From Leptospira andrefontaineae (GTDB lineage: Bacteria; Spirochaetota; Leptospiria; Leptospirales; Leptospiraceae), in contig NZ_RQEY01000012.1 of assembly GCF_004770105.1 (NCBI RefSeq), positions 62,001 through 126,000 of the forward strand: DNA of 64,000 bases, written 5' to 3'. The translations under genes were made by a program, and so were the position numbers. Shown piece by piece: positions 44,138 to 54,300 of the stretch; positions within the stretch are counted from its first letter, which is position 1, and each line of letters starts with the position of its first letter. The notes under the pieces are model-generated. The model made no database searches, was not told where the DNA came from, and saw only the letters and a list, made by a program, of their open reading frames with translations.

Positions 44138-47100
44138 TTGGAAAAACTAGTCAAAGTTATTCTAAGTAAACCAGGCACAATTTTATCCATTTACGTCTCC
44201 TTCGTTATTTTCGGGATCATCGCTCTTTTCGATCTTAAAATCGCAATATTGCCTGAAATCGGTTTTCCAAAAGCGGTTGTTGAAACCAAATTTCCTTTTG
44301 CAGGAATAGAAGAAGTCGAGGCATTAATTTCCAAACCTATTTCCGAAAGACTAGGCAGTTCTCGTGGAGTTAAATCAGTTTATGCAGTTTCCGAACCGGG
44401 AGTATCTCAAGTCACCATTACTTTTGCCAACAACAGAGACCTTGAATTTAAGATAAGTGAATTAAGGGAAAAGTTAGAACAAGTAAGAGAGTTACTTCCC
44501 CAAAATTCAGAGAAACCAATTCTTTCCAGGTTTGATCCCAATTCGGGACCATTTCTAGAAATGGTTTTTTTCCCAGATAAATTAAATAACCCCGTATTAT
44601 TAAAAAGCTATTTGGAAGAGAATTGGAAACCGGTTTTAGAAAGAATAGAAGGTGTAGCTAGTCTTCAGATCGGCGGTGGCTACGAAAAGGAAATATTGGC
44701 CGAAATTGATGCAAAGCGTCTGCTTGCATACAAACTCTCTCCTCAGAGTGTCGGCAGAGCGGTCGTCCTTTCGAATAGGAACGTTCCAGCAGGCTCAGTA
44801 CCGGCCGGAGACAAGGAGGTCTTGGTCCGAGTTAAAGGGGCCGCGAGTTCTATTGAGGAATTAGGTAAAACCGTTATTACAGTCGGCCCGAATGGAGAAC
44901 CTGTGCTTTTCGGTGACTTTGCGGATCTAAAGATCAATTATAGAAAAAGATCGGAGAAAGCTTTATTTAACGGAAAAGAATGTGTTATATTATATTTTTA
45001 TAAAGAATCCGGGGCAAACCCAGTTGAGGTTTCCGAAAGGATCCTCGAAGAAGCGAATCAAATTTACAAATCTTCCAGGTCGGAAGTGCAATTCGAAACG
45101 GGTTTTGATGAAGCAAATTATGTAAAACAATCGGTAAACGGACTAAGATTGTCTCTCTTGATCGGAGCAGGGCTAGCCTTTTTAGTCAGTCTGCTACTAC
45201 TGCGAAATTTCAGTTCTCCCATCGTTTTAATGTTAATTGTTCCGGCGGCAGTGCTCATTAGTTTTTTTCTATTCTGGATATTCGGGCTTTCATTGAATAT
45301 GATGTCTCTGGGTGGACTTGCAGTCGGGATAGGAATGCTTTTCGATAATAGCAATGTCGTACTTTCCGCAATAGAAAGAAATCTAGATAGTAGTCAGAAT
45401 AAACTCAAGGCTTGCATGAGTGGAATTTCTGAAACGATCCTTTCGGTAATCATAGCTACAATCTCTACTTTGCTAGTATTTATACCTATGGTGTTTTTAA
45501 AAACATTCATAGGGTCTTTATTTTCGGAAATGGCTTTGGCTATTTCTATTTCCTTACTAGTCAGTCTTGTAATTTCGATCACACTTACACCGGTTCTTTA
45601 TTATCTAATCCCGTTAATGTATGCGAAGAAAAATTCCTTTTACGATAGATTATTTATAAGGAGCGAATCCTATGAAATTCGTTTTATCAAATGGCATAGT
45701 TGGCTACTGGAAGGACTTCTTAAAAACCCTAAAGGCTCTGTCGGTTGGATCTTTATTTTGATCTTTTTGTCGGGAGTTTCGGTATATTTTATTTCAAAAG
45801 AAATTCTGCCAAAGATGGAAACTGGAGAATTTGCGATTCGTTTGAAGTTCCCATTCGGAACGATCCGAGAAAGGGTAGAGGAATCTACAATCGCTTTGGA
45901 ATCTTTTATAAAAGAAAAATACCAAGTCTCGGATTCGATATCTAGAATAGGGAAAGAAAGTCAATCCGGTAAGGATGGGGGACTGACAGTAGACCCTAGT
46001 TCTGAAATCAGGTTTATAATTGGAAGCTGGCATAGAAGTTCCACTAGCAGGATAGTTGAATCAATTAAGAGTGATTTGTTCGAAGAATTTCCCAACTTAA
46101 ATTCGAACGTTAAATATTCGGGTGATGTTTTGTCGTCCATTGTTGGCGCAGAAAGTGAAATCATATTGGAACTTAAAGGTGAAGAAGTCCCCGAACTTGA
46201 GAAATTAGGCAAACGACTGGAAGCAAAAGGAAGTTCGATCCCAGGAGTTCGAAAAATCTCTCATGCGTTAGGTGATTCTGTAAGATCTTATACTTTAAAT
46301 TTTGATGAATCAAAATTATTGAGATACGGTTGGTCATTGGATTCCGTTGGAGATAGTTTAAGGATCGCAACTTTGGGAGGTTATTTTTCCGGTGTTGAAT
46401 TGGAAGGTAAAGAGATCCCGATCAGACTTATTTTCCGAGGAGTAGATATCCAAAATTTAGATTCAGTCAGAAATTTCGGAATCCCCGTGGGAGAGAAATC
46501 CGTATCTATTAGTGAATTGTCCGAGATAGAAGAGGAGAATAATTACAGATACTTGTATGGGATTGGGGGCCAAAGAGCGAATTTCATTACGTTCTTTTCA
46601 GATCCTGGTAAAGAATCTGAAGTATTAAGAGGGGTGAATAACTTCATTAGATCAGAAGAATTTCCGATGGAAATTTCTTTGGGGCTTCAAGAATCCGCAG
46701 ACTACTCGGCAGTGATAAAAGAACTTTCCTTCACTATAATTTTAGCATTTATCGTTTTATATTTATTAATATCCGGGCAGTTCGAATCCATACGAGTCGC
46801 AAATAGAATTCTAATTACGATCCCTTTGGTTGTTTTAGGAGCTATACCTTTTTTATTTCTCTTCGGTCGATCAATAAATGCCAGTTCCTTTGTAGGTTTA
46901 ATTATGCTGATGGGAATCTCCATCGATTCGGCCGTTCTATTTTATGAGTATTTTCTGATTGAGAAGTCTAAGAAAGTTTCCAATCCTATAGCTTCTAAAA
47001 AATCCGCTAACATTATATTGAAGCCTGTTCTTATGAACTCAACGACTACCTTTGTTGGGTTGTTACCGATCATGTTTGTTCTAATGCCGGGATCCGAATT

Positions 47101-47206
47101 TCAAGCTTCTATGGCTGTTGTGGTCGGCTTCGGAGTTATTCTTAGCTTGTTGAATGCTATTTTTCTTATGCCATTATTGTTTTCGCTAATGGAAGAAAAA
47201 GCGTAA
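44138..47206 (+). CDS. RND efflux transporter
   Basis: A 1022-aa inner-membrane proton-driven pump of the AcrB/CzcA type. TTG start at 44138 behind AGGGGGATAGG. The normal twelve-TM plan is visible. In TM4 the usual DD pair reads FDNSNVV, so one Asp (residue 403) is retained and the second is Asn. The porter and docking domains read normally (FPKAVVETKFPFAGIEEVEA near 50-70). Substrate class is not set by the visible motifs. It is followed by a second RND-like gene. Confidence 0.88.
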   Translation: MEKLVKVILSKPGTILSIYVSFVIFGIIALFDLKIAILPEIGFPKAVVETKFPFAGIEEVEALISKPISERLGSSRGVKSVYAVSEPGVSQVTITFANNRDLEFKISELREKLEQVRELLPQNSEKPILSRFDPNSGPFLEMVFFPDKLNNPVLLKSYLEENWKPVLERIEGVASLQIGGGYEKEILAEIDAKRLLAYKLSPQSVGRAVVLSNRNVPAGSVPAGDKEVLVRVKGAASSIEELGKTVITVGPNGEPVLFGDFADLKINYRKRSEKALFNGKECVILYFYKESGANPVEVSERILEEANQIYKSSRSEVQFETGFDEANYVKQSVNGLRLSLLIGAGLAFLVSLLLLRNFSSPIVLMLIVPAAVLISFFLFWIFGLSLNMMSLGGLAVGIGMLFDNSNVVLSAIERNLDSSQNKLKACMSGISETILSVIIATISTLLVFIPMVFLKTFIGSLFSEMALAISISLLVSLVISITLTPVLYYLIPLMYAKKNSFYDRLFIRSESYEIRFIKWHSWLLEGLLKNPKGSVGWIFILIFLSGVSVYFISKEILPKMETGEFAIRLKFPFGTIRERVEESTIALESFIKEKYQVSDSISRIGKESQSGKDGGLTVDPSSEIRFIIGSWHRSSTSRIVESIKSDLFEEFPNLNSNVKYSGDVLSSIVGAESEIILELKGEEVPELEKLGKRLEAKGSSIPGVRKISHALGDSVRSYTLNFDESKLLRYGWSLDSVGDSLRIATLGGYFSGVELEGKEIPIRLIFRGVDIQNLDSVRNFGIPVGEKSVSISELSEIEEENNYRYLYGIGGQRANFITFFSDPGKESEVLRGVNNFIRSEEFPMEISLGLQESADYSAVIKELSFTIILAFIVLYLLISGQFESIRVANRILITIPLVVLGAIPFLFLFGRSINASSFVGLIMLMGISIDSAVLFYEYFLIEKSKKVSNPIASKKSANIILKPVLMNSTTTFVGLLPIMFVLMPGSEFQASMAVVVGFGVILSLLNAIFLMPLLFSLMEEKA

Positions 47207-47209
47207 CAA

Positions 47210-49924
47210 ATGATATTAGAGCAATTACAAAAGAATTTAAGAGAGACCTTAGGAAATCGCTCGGGCGCTCATGCGGCGTTATTGATCTTTTTTTTGATCT
47301 TGTCTATAGTTTCAATTATAGATATTCCCATGGAAGTTTTTCCCTCGAGAGAGTCGGCGAGAATGTCGATCACAACTACCTTTCCTGGTACAGATGTAGA
47401 AAAAATAGAACGAGAAATTACTTCGTCTATCGAAGAAAGCCTATCCTCAATCGGAGGAATATTGGAAATGAGATCGATTTCCGAGGCATCGAAATCGGTT
47501 ATAAAATTACAGTTCGAAACCTATTCGCAGATAATCGAAAGGACTTCTGATATTCGCGAGAAATTGGAGATCTTAGGAGCAAAATTTCCAAAAGAAGTTA
47601 GAAAGCCGATTTTAGAATATTCAGATTCTTCGGAGAACCCAGTCCTAATCCTTACGATAAACAAAGAAAATGTATCTAATAACGATCTTAGGTTTATTGC
47701 CGAATCTCAAATTAAAACAAAAATAGAAGCCATTTCAGGGATAGGAAGAGTCTCGATCGTAGGAGGAGATAGTAAAGAAATTCTAATCGCTTGCGATCGA
47801 GACAGATTAGAATCGGAAGGTTTAAGTATTGCGGATGTTTCGAGAATTATACGTTCAAATAATACAAATGCGATTGTCTCCAAAGCCCAAATCGGTAATA
47901 AAGAATTCAACGTATATATAAAAGCAAAAAAGAAACTTCCAAGCGATTTTGCATCCATTCCTTTACGTGATAACGGGAATGCTATATTGACCTTAGGCGA
48001 AGTTGCAAAAATCTCATTTTCCAATAAAGAAAAAGAATCCTATTTTAGAAGGAATGGAAAAGAAGGGGTAAGCATTTACGTCTACAGAACTGCAGGGAAC
48101 GGTTTAACTTCCCTAAACTCCGAGATAGAAAAAATACGGGAAAGTCTTGAAAACGAAGTCGATATCACCGTAGTATATGACAAATACTCCCTTGCAATCT
48201 TCGATCTAGGAAAATATTTTCTAAGTGTAGTTGTTGTTTTTCTAATTTTCTCGGTACTGGTCTTTAGAAAGAGATCAGTTTCAAATATTGTAGTTCTTTT
48301 TTATTCTTTTTTTTGTTCTGCCGCATTCACGGGGATCATTTTTGGAAGCATTAACGCGTTACACGCTATCGGAATAAATTGTGTTTGTATTTATTTTATT
48401 TCGATGGATAGGCTGAATTCATTTTTTCCGAAAAAAGGATTAGGAGAGGTCCTTTTTAGTGCAGCTTGGATATTTGCGATCTATTTCCTATTGAAAAAGG
48501 ACGTATCTGCTTTCTATTTCCAAGCTTTGACAAGTGGAGCGATTTTCTCGATCTTTTATATTTTGTCGAGTACACTGAGTTTTGAAAAATTTTCGATCCT
48601 AAAGGAGCTACGCCTCATAGATGATCGGCTTTTTCTTTTGTCAGAGAGGATTAAAGACAAACTACCCACATTTGAGAATTTCAAAGCGAGACTTATTAAA
48701 TCCAACGCTTTTACTCAGAATTTCATAAAACGATCCGAAAAAACCGAAATCGGGAAGAGATTTCTTTCTTATTACGCTGTAATAGGAAGTGAAAAAATAG
48801 TGTTCACTTTTAGTATCATTTTTCTTTTTTATTTTTTATCCGCAAGTTTCAGAAGTTATGCGGATCCTTCGAATACTCGAGCAGTAATTGGCTCCCTGGA
48901 ACTTCCCCCCGGCTCAAGCGTTTTATTAACGAATAGGATCTCCGAAAAAGTAGAAGAGATCTTAGGGGAGATGAAAATCACCGAGGATCTTATTTCTAAG
49001 GTAGAAGGAGATCACTCCAGGATCATTCTAAAAATGAAATCGGGCATTTCTGTAGACGAGTCCCTATTTAATTCCTTGAAATCGAAAATAGGAAAGCAGA
49101 GTCCGGCATTTATTTTCTTCTCTTCCGATACGGAGAATGCGGCGGATGAGGGAATTACATTTGAAGTATTCGGAAGTAATTATGAAGAATTGGACGCGAT
49201 CGTAAAAAGTATAACTAAGGAAATTTCATCTTTTCCGGAAACGGAAGAGGTAGTGCTGCGCTATAAAGGTCCTAGAGACGAATATACAATGAATGTGGAT
49301 CCGCAAAAAGCGGCCAGATCAGTATTAGACGCCTCTAAATTGGGTGAGGATATTCGGTTCACATTGCAAGGCGGGATAGCCGCTAAATCTTTTTCAAATT
49401 TTACCGAAATAGACGTAAGAGTTCGTTCTTCGGACGAATTTAGGGGCTCTAAAGATTCTCTTGAGAAAGTTAATGTGCGAAATTCGGAAGGTAGGTTTGT
49501 TCCTGTTTCTGAAATTTCTTCAGGAAAAGACGATAAAACACCGGTAAAGATCTTTCATAAAAATAGAAGAAGGACATTATCTTTTTCCGTTCATTTAAGA
49601 TCTAATTCGATAGGAGATATTCGTAAGTTCGAATCGAAAATCAATTCATTTGATTTGCCGGAAGGTTATAGGATCGAAAGGCTTGTCCCTGTGAATCGTT
49701 CCAATTTCGGAAGAAACTTAAAAGTGGATTTACCTTTCATTTTGTCCGTTTTGTTTTTGATCGTTAAAGGTGCGGTCTTAACGGCAAACTCCAAAGACAG
49801 GATGCGAAATATTTCCATTCGTATATTCGGATTGGTTTTTCTGGGGTTTTGTATTCGGATCTTGTTGGGAGACTGGAAGATCCATTCAAGTCTGTATTTT
49901 CTTCTTCTTTCTCTATTAATTTAA
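47210..49924 (+). CDS. Second, degenerate RND-family protein
   Basis: A 904-aa RND relative. The N-terminal porter half is well kept (SARMSITTTFPGTDVEKIER; FPKEVRKPILEYSDSSENPV), but the TM4 region reads ALHAIGINCVCIYFISMD, with no DD pair, and the final TM block is shortened (LPFILSVLFLIVKGAVL then a brief end). It is expected to be unable to use the proton relay alone. It may pair with the upstream RND protein as a hetero-oligomer or structural subunit. Confidence 0.72.
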   Translation: MILEQLQKNLRETLGNRSGAHAALLIFFLILSIVSIIDIPMEVFPSRESARMSITTTFPGTDVEKIEREITSSIEESLSSIGGILEMRSISEASKSVIKLQFETYSQIIERTSDIREKLEILGAKFPKEVRKPILEYSDSSENPVLILTINKENVSNNDLRFIAESQIKTKIEAISGIGRVSIVGGDSKEILIACDRDRLESEGLSIADVSRIIRSNNTNAIVSKAQIGNKEFNVYIKAKKKLPSDFASIPLRDNGNAILTLGEVAKISFSNKEKESYFRRNGKEGVSIYVYRTAGNGLTSLNSEIEKIRESLENEVDITVVYDKYSLAIFDLGKYFLSVVVVFLIFSVLVFRKRSVSNIVVLFYSFFCSAAFTGIIFGSINALHAIGINCVCIYFISMDRLNSFFPKKGLGEVLFSAAWIFAIYFLLKKDVSAFYFQALTSGAIFSIFYILSSTLSFEKFSILKELRLIDDRLFLLSERIKDKLPTFENFKARLIKSNAFTQNFIKRSEKTEIGKRFLSYYAVIGSEKIVFTFSIIFLFYFLSASFRSYADPSNTRAVIGSLELPPGSSVLLTNRISEKVEEILGEMKITEDLISKVEGDHSRIILKMKSGISVDESLFNSLKSKIGKQSPAFIFFSSDTENAADEGITFEVFGSNYEELDAIVKSITKEISSFPETEEVVLRYKGPRDEYTMNVDPQKAARSVLDASKLGEDIRFTLQGGIAAKSFSNFTEIDVRVRSSDEFRGSKDSLEKVNVRNSEGRFVPVSEISSGKDDKTPVKIFHKNRRRTLSFSVHLRSNSIGDIRKFESKINSFDLPEGYRIERLVPVNRSNFGRNLKVDLPFILSVLFLIVKGAVLTANSKDRMRNISIRIFGLVFLGFCIRILLGDWKIHSSLYFLLLSLLI

Positions 49925-51067
49925 AGGTTTTTGATACGGTATCGGAGTTCCAAAGTATTTATATTGGATTGGTTCTTTAGATTTAAGATAGCGGAAGTAA
50001 AATATCCTTTTTGCACTAGTTTGAGGTCGAAGAGTGAACTTTTGATGAGATGTTTCCGAGTAGAATAAATTTAGAGGGTCGAGAGAAGTATATTCGATCT
50101 TAGCAGCTAAATCCGGAGAGAGATACATTTTATTTTCTGTATTTCCAAGTTGGGGTCCTTTCGTGTGAGAAAAAAGAGGTTCCGGAAGAAAAATGAAAGG
50201 TGAGACATCCGCATTTGCATCAGACGGATTTTCAAAATCAACAGTTACTTTTAGAAAATCTTCCACAGCGGGGTGTTCTGTAAAAATTCTCTGTTGCCTA
50301 GGCGTTCCGCCATGGCCTTTAATATTGAGAACATAGGAATCTACTCTCTGCACATTGATAATTTTTGTCTTAACCGAACTAGTGCCAAAATCCAAATCCG
50401 CAGATTTTACGATTTTATAATCGGATACAATGGGTCCGGAAATCCGAGCTGCCAGTTCGGTATCCTTTAGTACTGTATTTGCAGCTTTGATCACATTTGT
50501 TGCGACCATTGATTCTTTTTCAGATAACCAGTAGAGAGGAAAAATAGGCCAGCCTAGCCACACTTGTTTATATACTGGTTGGGATTGAATGGCAGGGATC
50601 GGTATTTCTTTTCCGTTGGAATCATATAAGCTTGCAGCAATTTGCAAGTCCCAACTTTCGAATCCTGGAATAAGCATTAAAGTAAATAAAGAAGTATAAA
50701 AAGACCAACCTCGTCTGTGAGCGAATTTGGATACTTTTAAGACTAAAATATTCTTTAATTCTCCAACTACTACAGAATAGGAAGCATCCGAATGAACTTC
50801 TATTAGCTTAAGTCCTAACACAGATATTTTAGGTTCTAAGATCGATTTAACATTAAACGGGGCTTCTATTAAGTTTAAGGCATGATTATTCTCATATATT
50901 AATATGACGCCAAATTCTTTTTGGGATTGAGGTGATGTAATAGGTTGTCTATCTTGCGAATCTGAATTCCGTAATAGATACAAGGAACAGGAGTTGAATC
51001 CAAAGTAGAAGACTAGAAATAGATCTAATAGTAATAGTTTGCGAACTGAATTTGTAGGAAATTGCAT
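49916..51067 (-). CDS. Lipoprotein, convergent with the RND operon
   Basis: A 383-aa lipoprotein with lipobox FNSC near residue 27. The mature part is beta-rich with several WxxxxPL segments (WLGWPIFPLYWLSEKES). No family recognised; such leptospiral lipoproteins of this length are frequent and unassigned. It overlaps the end of the degenerate RND gene by nine bases on the opposite strand and is divergent from the giant gene at 51316. Confidence 0.6.
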   Translation of the reverse strand: MQFPTNSVRKLLLLDLFLVFYFGFNSCSLYLLRNSDSQDRQPITSPQSQKEFGVILIYENNHALNLIEAPFNVKSILEPKISVLGLKLIEVHSDASYSVVVGELKNILVLKVSKFAHRRGWSFYTSLFTLMLIPGFESWDLQIAASLYDSNGKEIPIPAIQSQPVYKQVWLGWPIFPLYWLSEKESMVATNVIKAANTVLKDTELAARISGPIVSDYKIVKSADLDFGTSSVKTKIINVQRVDSYVLNIKGHGGTPRQQRIFTEHPAVEDFLKVTVDFENPSDANADVSPFIFLPEPLFSHTKGPQLGNTENKMYLSPDLAAKIEYTSLDPLNLFYSETSHQKFTLRPQTSAKRIFYFRYLKSKEPIQYKYFGTPIPYQKPLN

Positions 51068-51213
51068 ATTACTTCTTCTTTTCCTTTAATTCTAAAAAGA
51101 CCAAAAAATTCAGCCTATATCACTAATTGTTAGTCTTCAGTTCTATTTATTGAAGTCCGTAGGGGTTTTGTATAGTGCACTTTTAGGTTAAGCAAAATAC
51201 GAAAATTATTAAA

Positions 51214-51256
51214 GTACAATTTGTACCATAATAATTAAAAATAGTCCAAAATGTAC
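51214..51256. promoter_or_regulatory. Operator box pair of the Hint-protein promoter
   Basis: Box 1 GTACAATTTGTAC is a perfect palindrome around a central T; box 2 GTCCAAAATGTAC is a close relative. Their starts are 30 bases apart, about three helical turns. The same paired motif occurs upstream of regulator B and the efflux operon. Confidence 0.6.
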
Positions 51257-51274
51257 TTTACAGAATTCAAATCT

Positions 51275-51303
51275 TTGACATCCCATTGTAGAATCGCTAG
51301 AAT
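51275..51303 (+). promoter_or_regulatory. Sigma70-like promoter of the giant Hint protein
   Basis: TTGACA and TAGAAT with 17-base spacing, the standard geometry. The start codon lies 13 bases after the -10, so the leader is very short and no ribosome site is visible beyond GGAC. Confidence 0.62.
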
Positions 51304-51315
51304 TGGACTCAAAAT

Positions 51316-54300
51316 ATGTCTCAACTTAGAAATCAAATTACTAATAAGATCCGAATTAGTCTATTTTTGTTTTATTTAATATTTTTGCCACAATTATCTA
51401 TATTAGAGTCCCAAGCGATTGAGCCAACGGAACTTGACTTGTCTAGTTATCAGGCAGATTCTTGGAACACATTATTCGAAACTGCCTGGTCTTTAAGTGA
51501 TATAAACTCTTGGAATGATTATATTAACGGGCAATACTCTTCCTTTAAAGCAGATTGGGAAGCCCAAGCGGACTTACAATTTTCTAATATTCTGTCTCAA
51601 GTTACACAAACAGACGGAGTTGTTGGAAATGCGGCTTACATAGATTACGTTTCAAAGTACTTAGAACTGCAAAGACAGGAAGCTGAGAAGAATTGGGAGA
51701 CTCAAGCCGAATCGAATATTCAACAAGAAAGAACTTTCTTTTTAACTAGCCTTCAAGGAAGACAAATAAATAATTTGGGAGAGAATTTACCTTCAGAAAC
51801 GCGGTCCCAAATTGAGCAACAGGTTCAGAACTGGAATAAACAATTTAATGATACTTTACAAATTGGGCTCTATGAATATCAGACCGCCCTTCAGTCATTG
51901 CAAACCATGTTTCAAGGAATGCAAAACTCGATCACTCAAACTGACTCGGAATTCCAAGCCAATTTACAACAAATTCAACAATACGAAACGCAAGTTCGAG
52001 ATAGTATTAAAAATAGTAACGATGGATTAAAACAGTATCTATTAAATCAATCTCTATTGCAACTTACTGATAACAATGGTGTTTCTTTGCTTGGAGATTT
52101 TAGTTCTTTATCCGGCACACAATTATTAGCTGCATATAATAATATCGACTCTAGCAAATTAAATGCCGCTGGGTTAAAGTTAAAGAACTTAATTGATACA
52201 ATAGATTCTGGATTAGATCCTACAAATCCAGGTTCATTATCAGATATTGCTGTAGCCATGCAAAATTATTTGTCAGAAGAGCAGATTAACGCGACTACCA
52301 CAGCGGCAGGTTATAGAGCAAATGAGTATCAAGCTTGGTCTTACGGCGATATAAGCAGTGCCATACATCAAATTACTTTTATCACTTCAAATGATTTCAC
52401 AAGTGATCCAAATCATCCTGGTGGATCTTGGAATGATGAATTAGCTGCGGCAATAAAATTATATATTGATTCCAATGGTTCGAACGCTTCGGACTTGTTG
52501 GGAATGTTAAGTGCGCGCCTCGGGAATTCAAATCTAACAGTTAGTTCCATAAACTCGATTGATTTAGTTGCAATATCCAATTCTGCATTTTTAAGTAATT
52601 ATACGAATTGGACATCAGATTGGAATACTCCATTACTTGGAGTTGGCGGTTCTTATGCCAATAACGGGTCTTCTTTCTGGACGTTAACTGCTCATTGGTG
52701 GGCGTGTTGGGGTAATGTTTGTTTAGAGCAATATACACCTTATGCAGAACAGAATGTGTACTTAGATGCATCCTTAACGATTCATGATTCGGCTGCTCAA
52801 GCAAATGCTATTCAATACGAATCGTTTAGAGATGAATTGGCCGGAAAATTTAGCCTTTGGACAAACACGCTTGTCCCAGCTATTCAAAATTGGGAGCAAC
52901 AAGTCTCCGACTATAAAGCCAAATACACAGAATGGCAAACTACTAAGTTAAGCTTAGAGCAACAGCTTCAAAGTGAATACAATTCACAACTCAGCCAATT
53001 GCAAGTAAATCAAAACAATTGGGCAACACAACTGAGCGATATGTATACTGATGCAAACGCGTATTCAAATGCAAACTCAATTGTGATGCCTACCTTAAAT
53101 ACAAACGTTACTGGATCTTCTTTAAGTTCGATAAATTCTCAAATCCAATCGTTTAGTAATTACGCTAATACAAATCCAAATCTGCAAAATCTTTCTAATT
53201 TTTATAATGCAACGGGCCAATTGGTAAATGCGGCTTACAACCTTAGCATGGTAGAAGGAAATCAGATCTTAGCATTAGATAATCAAAAAGCTGCACTGGA
53301 TTCTTTAATCCAAAATTTACAAAACCAAAAAGAAATGAATTCAGATATATCTGAAGAGTCCTATGCGAAATTTACGGGAAAAATGTTCGATGGCTCTAAT
53401 GCAGTTGGAAAGATTGAAGGCGCAGGTTTATGTTCTGGATCTAGTTATCAAGCTAACCAGTCCTCTTGTGATAATCTCTACAATGATGATAAGAATTTTC
53501 ATTCAAAGTACGATGAAGTTTATATAGATGATAAAGGAAACATTCACGTAAAACAAGAAGTGAATACAACCACTGCCGTTTTTAGCGGTGGAGATATGAC
53601 TAATTATCAAAATTATACTCTTGGTACTACACAGAAAGACTTTGTAATTGGAAATGTCGGAACTGTACAGCTTGCAAATTCAAACTCTCTCGGTAATTTA
53701 TTTGATTCTACTTGGATGGCTGGTAAATCGGAAGCGTTGTCTGCATACATTAACACTTCGCAGCAAAATGCTTCTAATAATTATTTAAACCAAGACTTCC
53801 TAGATTCGATTAATAAAAATTCATCAAGTGTTGATGAATATGTGGCGTTAGAAAAGAAAAGAGCACAAGATAATGCGATCGCGCAGGCTAACAATGCTTC
53901 GACTATGGTTTCAATCGCTCAAACAATAATTGGCGGGGGGACTGGGATGGATTGGGCCAAACAGCAAATAAAAGAAATGACCAAGTCTGCAGTTAGCACC
54001 GCGATTGGAGAAGCCACTGGAATACCTGCTGATGTAATATCTGCTTATATTGATTACAAAGCCGATCAAAAAGCCAAAAAACAGGCCGAAGGCCAAATGG
54101 TCCAGAGAATGATTGTTATGAATCCTTATGTAGGAATGTTAAATTACGTTCCTGGTATTAAGGATGTAATAAAGCCATTTAATCAAGTTGCTTCAAAAGG
54201 ACTGTCTGAACTAACGGTAGGTATTTCAAAGGTTGGTGCCGAAGTCGTGCGAGGGGCTACAGCTATCTTGGGTTCTAATTCAGTTAGCTCCGTTCTACAA

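Larger units (their letters stand above)
51068..51315. promoter_or_regulatory. Divergent control region ahead of the giant Hint protein
   Basis: This 248-base region holds paired operator boxes, a perfect palindrome GTACAATTTGTAC (51214-51226) and GTCCAAAATGTAC (51244-51256), starts 30 bases apart. A strong sigma70-like promoter follows: TTGACA (51275-51280), 17 bases, TAGAAT (51298-51303). Predicted transcription start is only a few bases before the ATG at 51316, so the mRNA would be nearly leaderless. Binding at the second box, about 20 bases above the -35, could block or assist polymerase. Confidence 0.62.

Noticed and set aside
44743..44937. Minus-strand frames over the RND genes
   Set aside because: All are antisense to clearly coding plus-strand genes.
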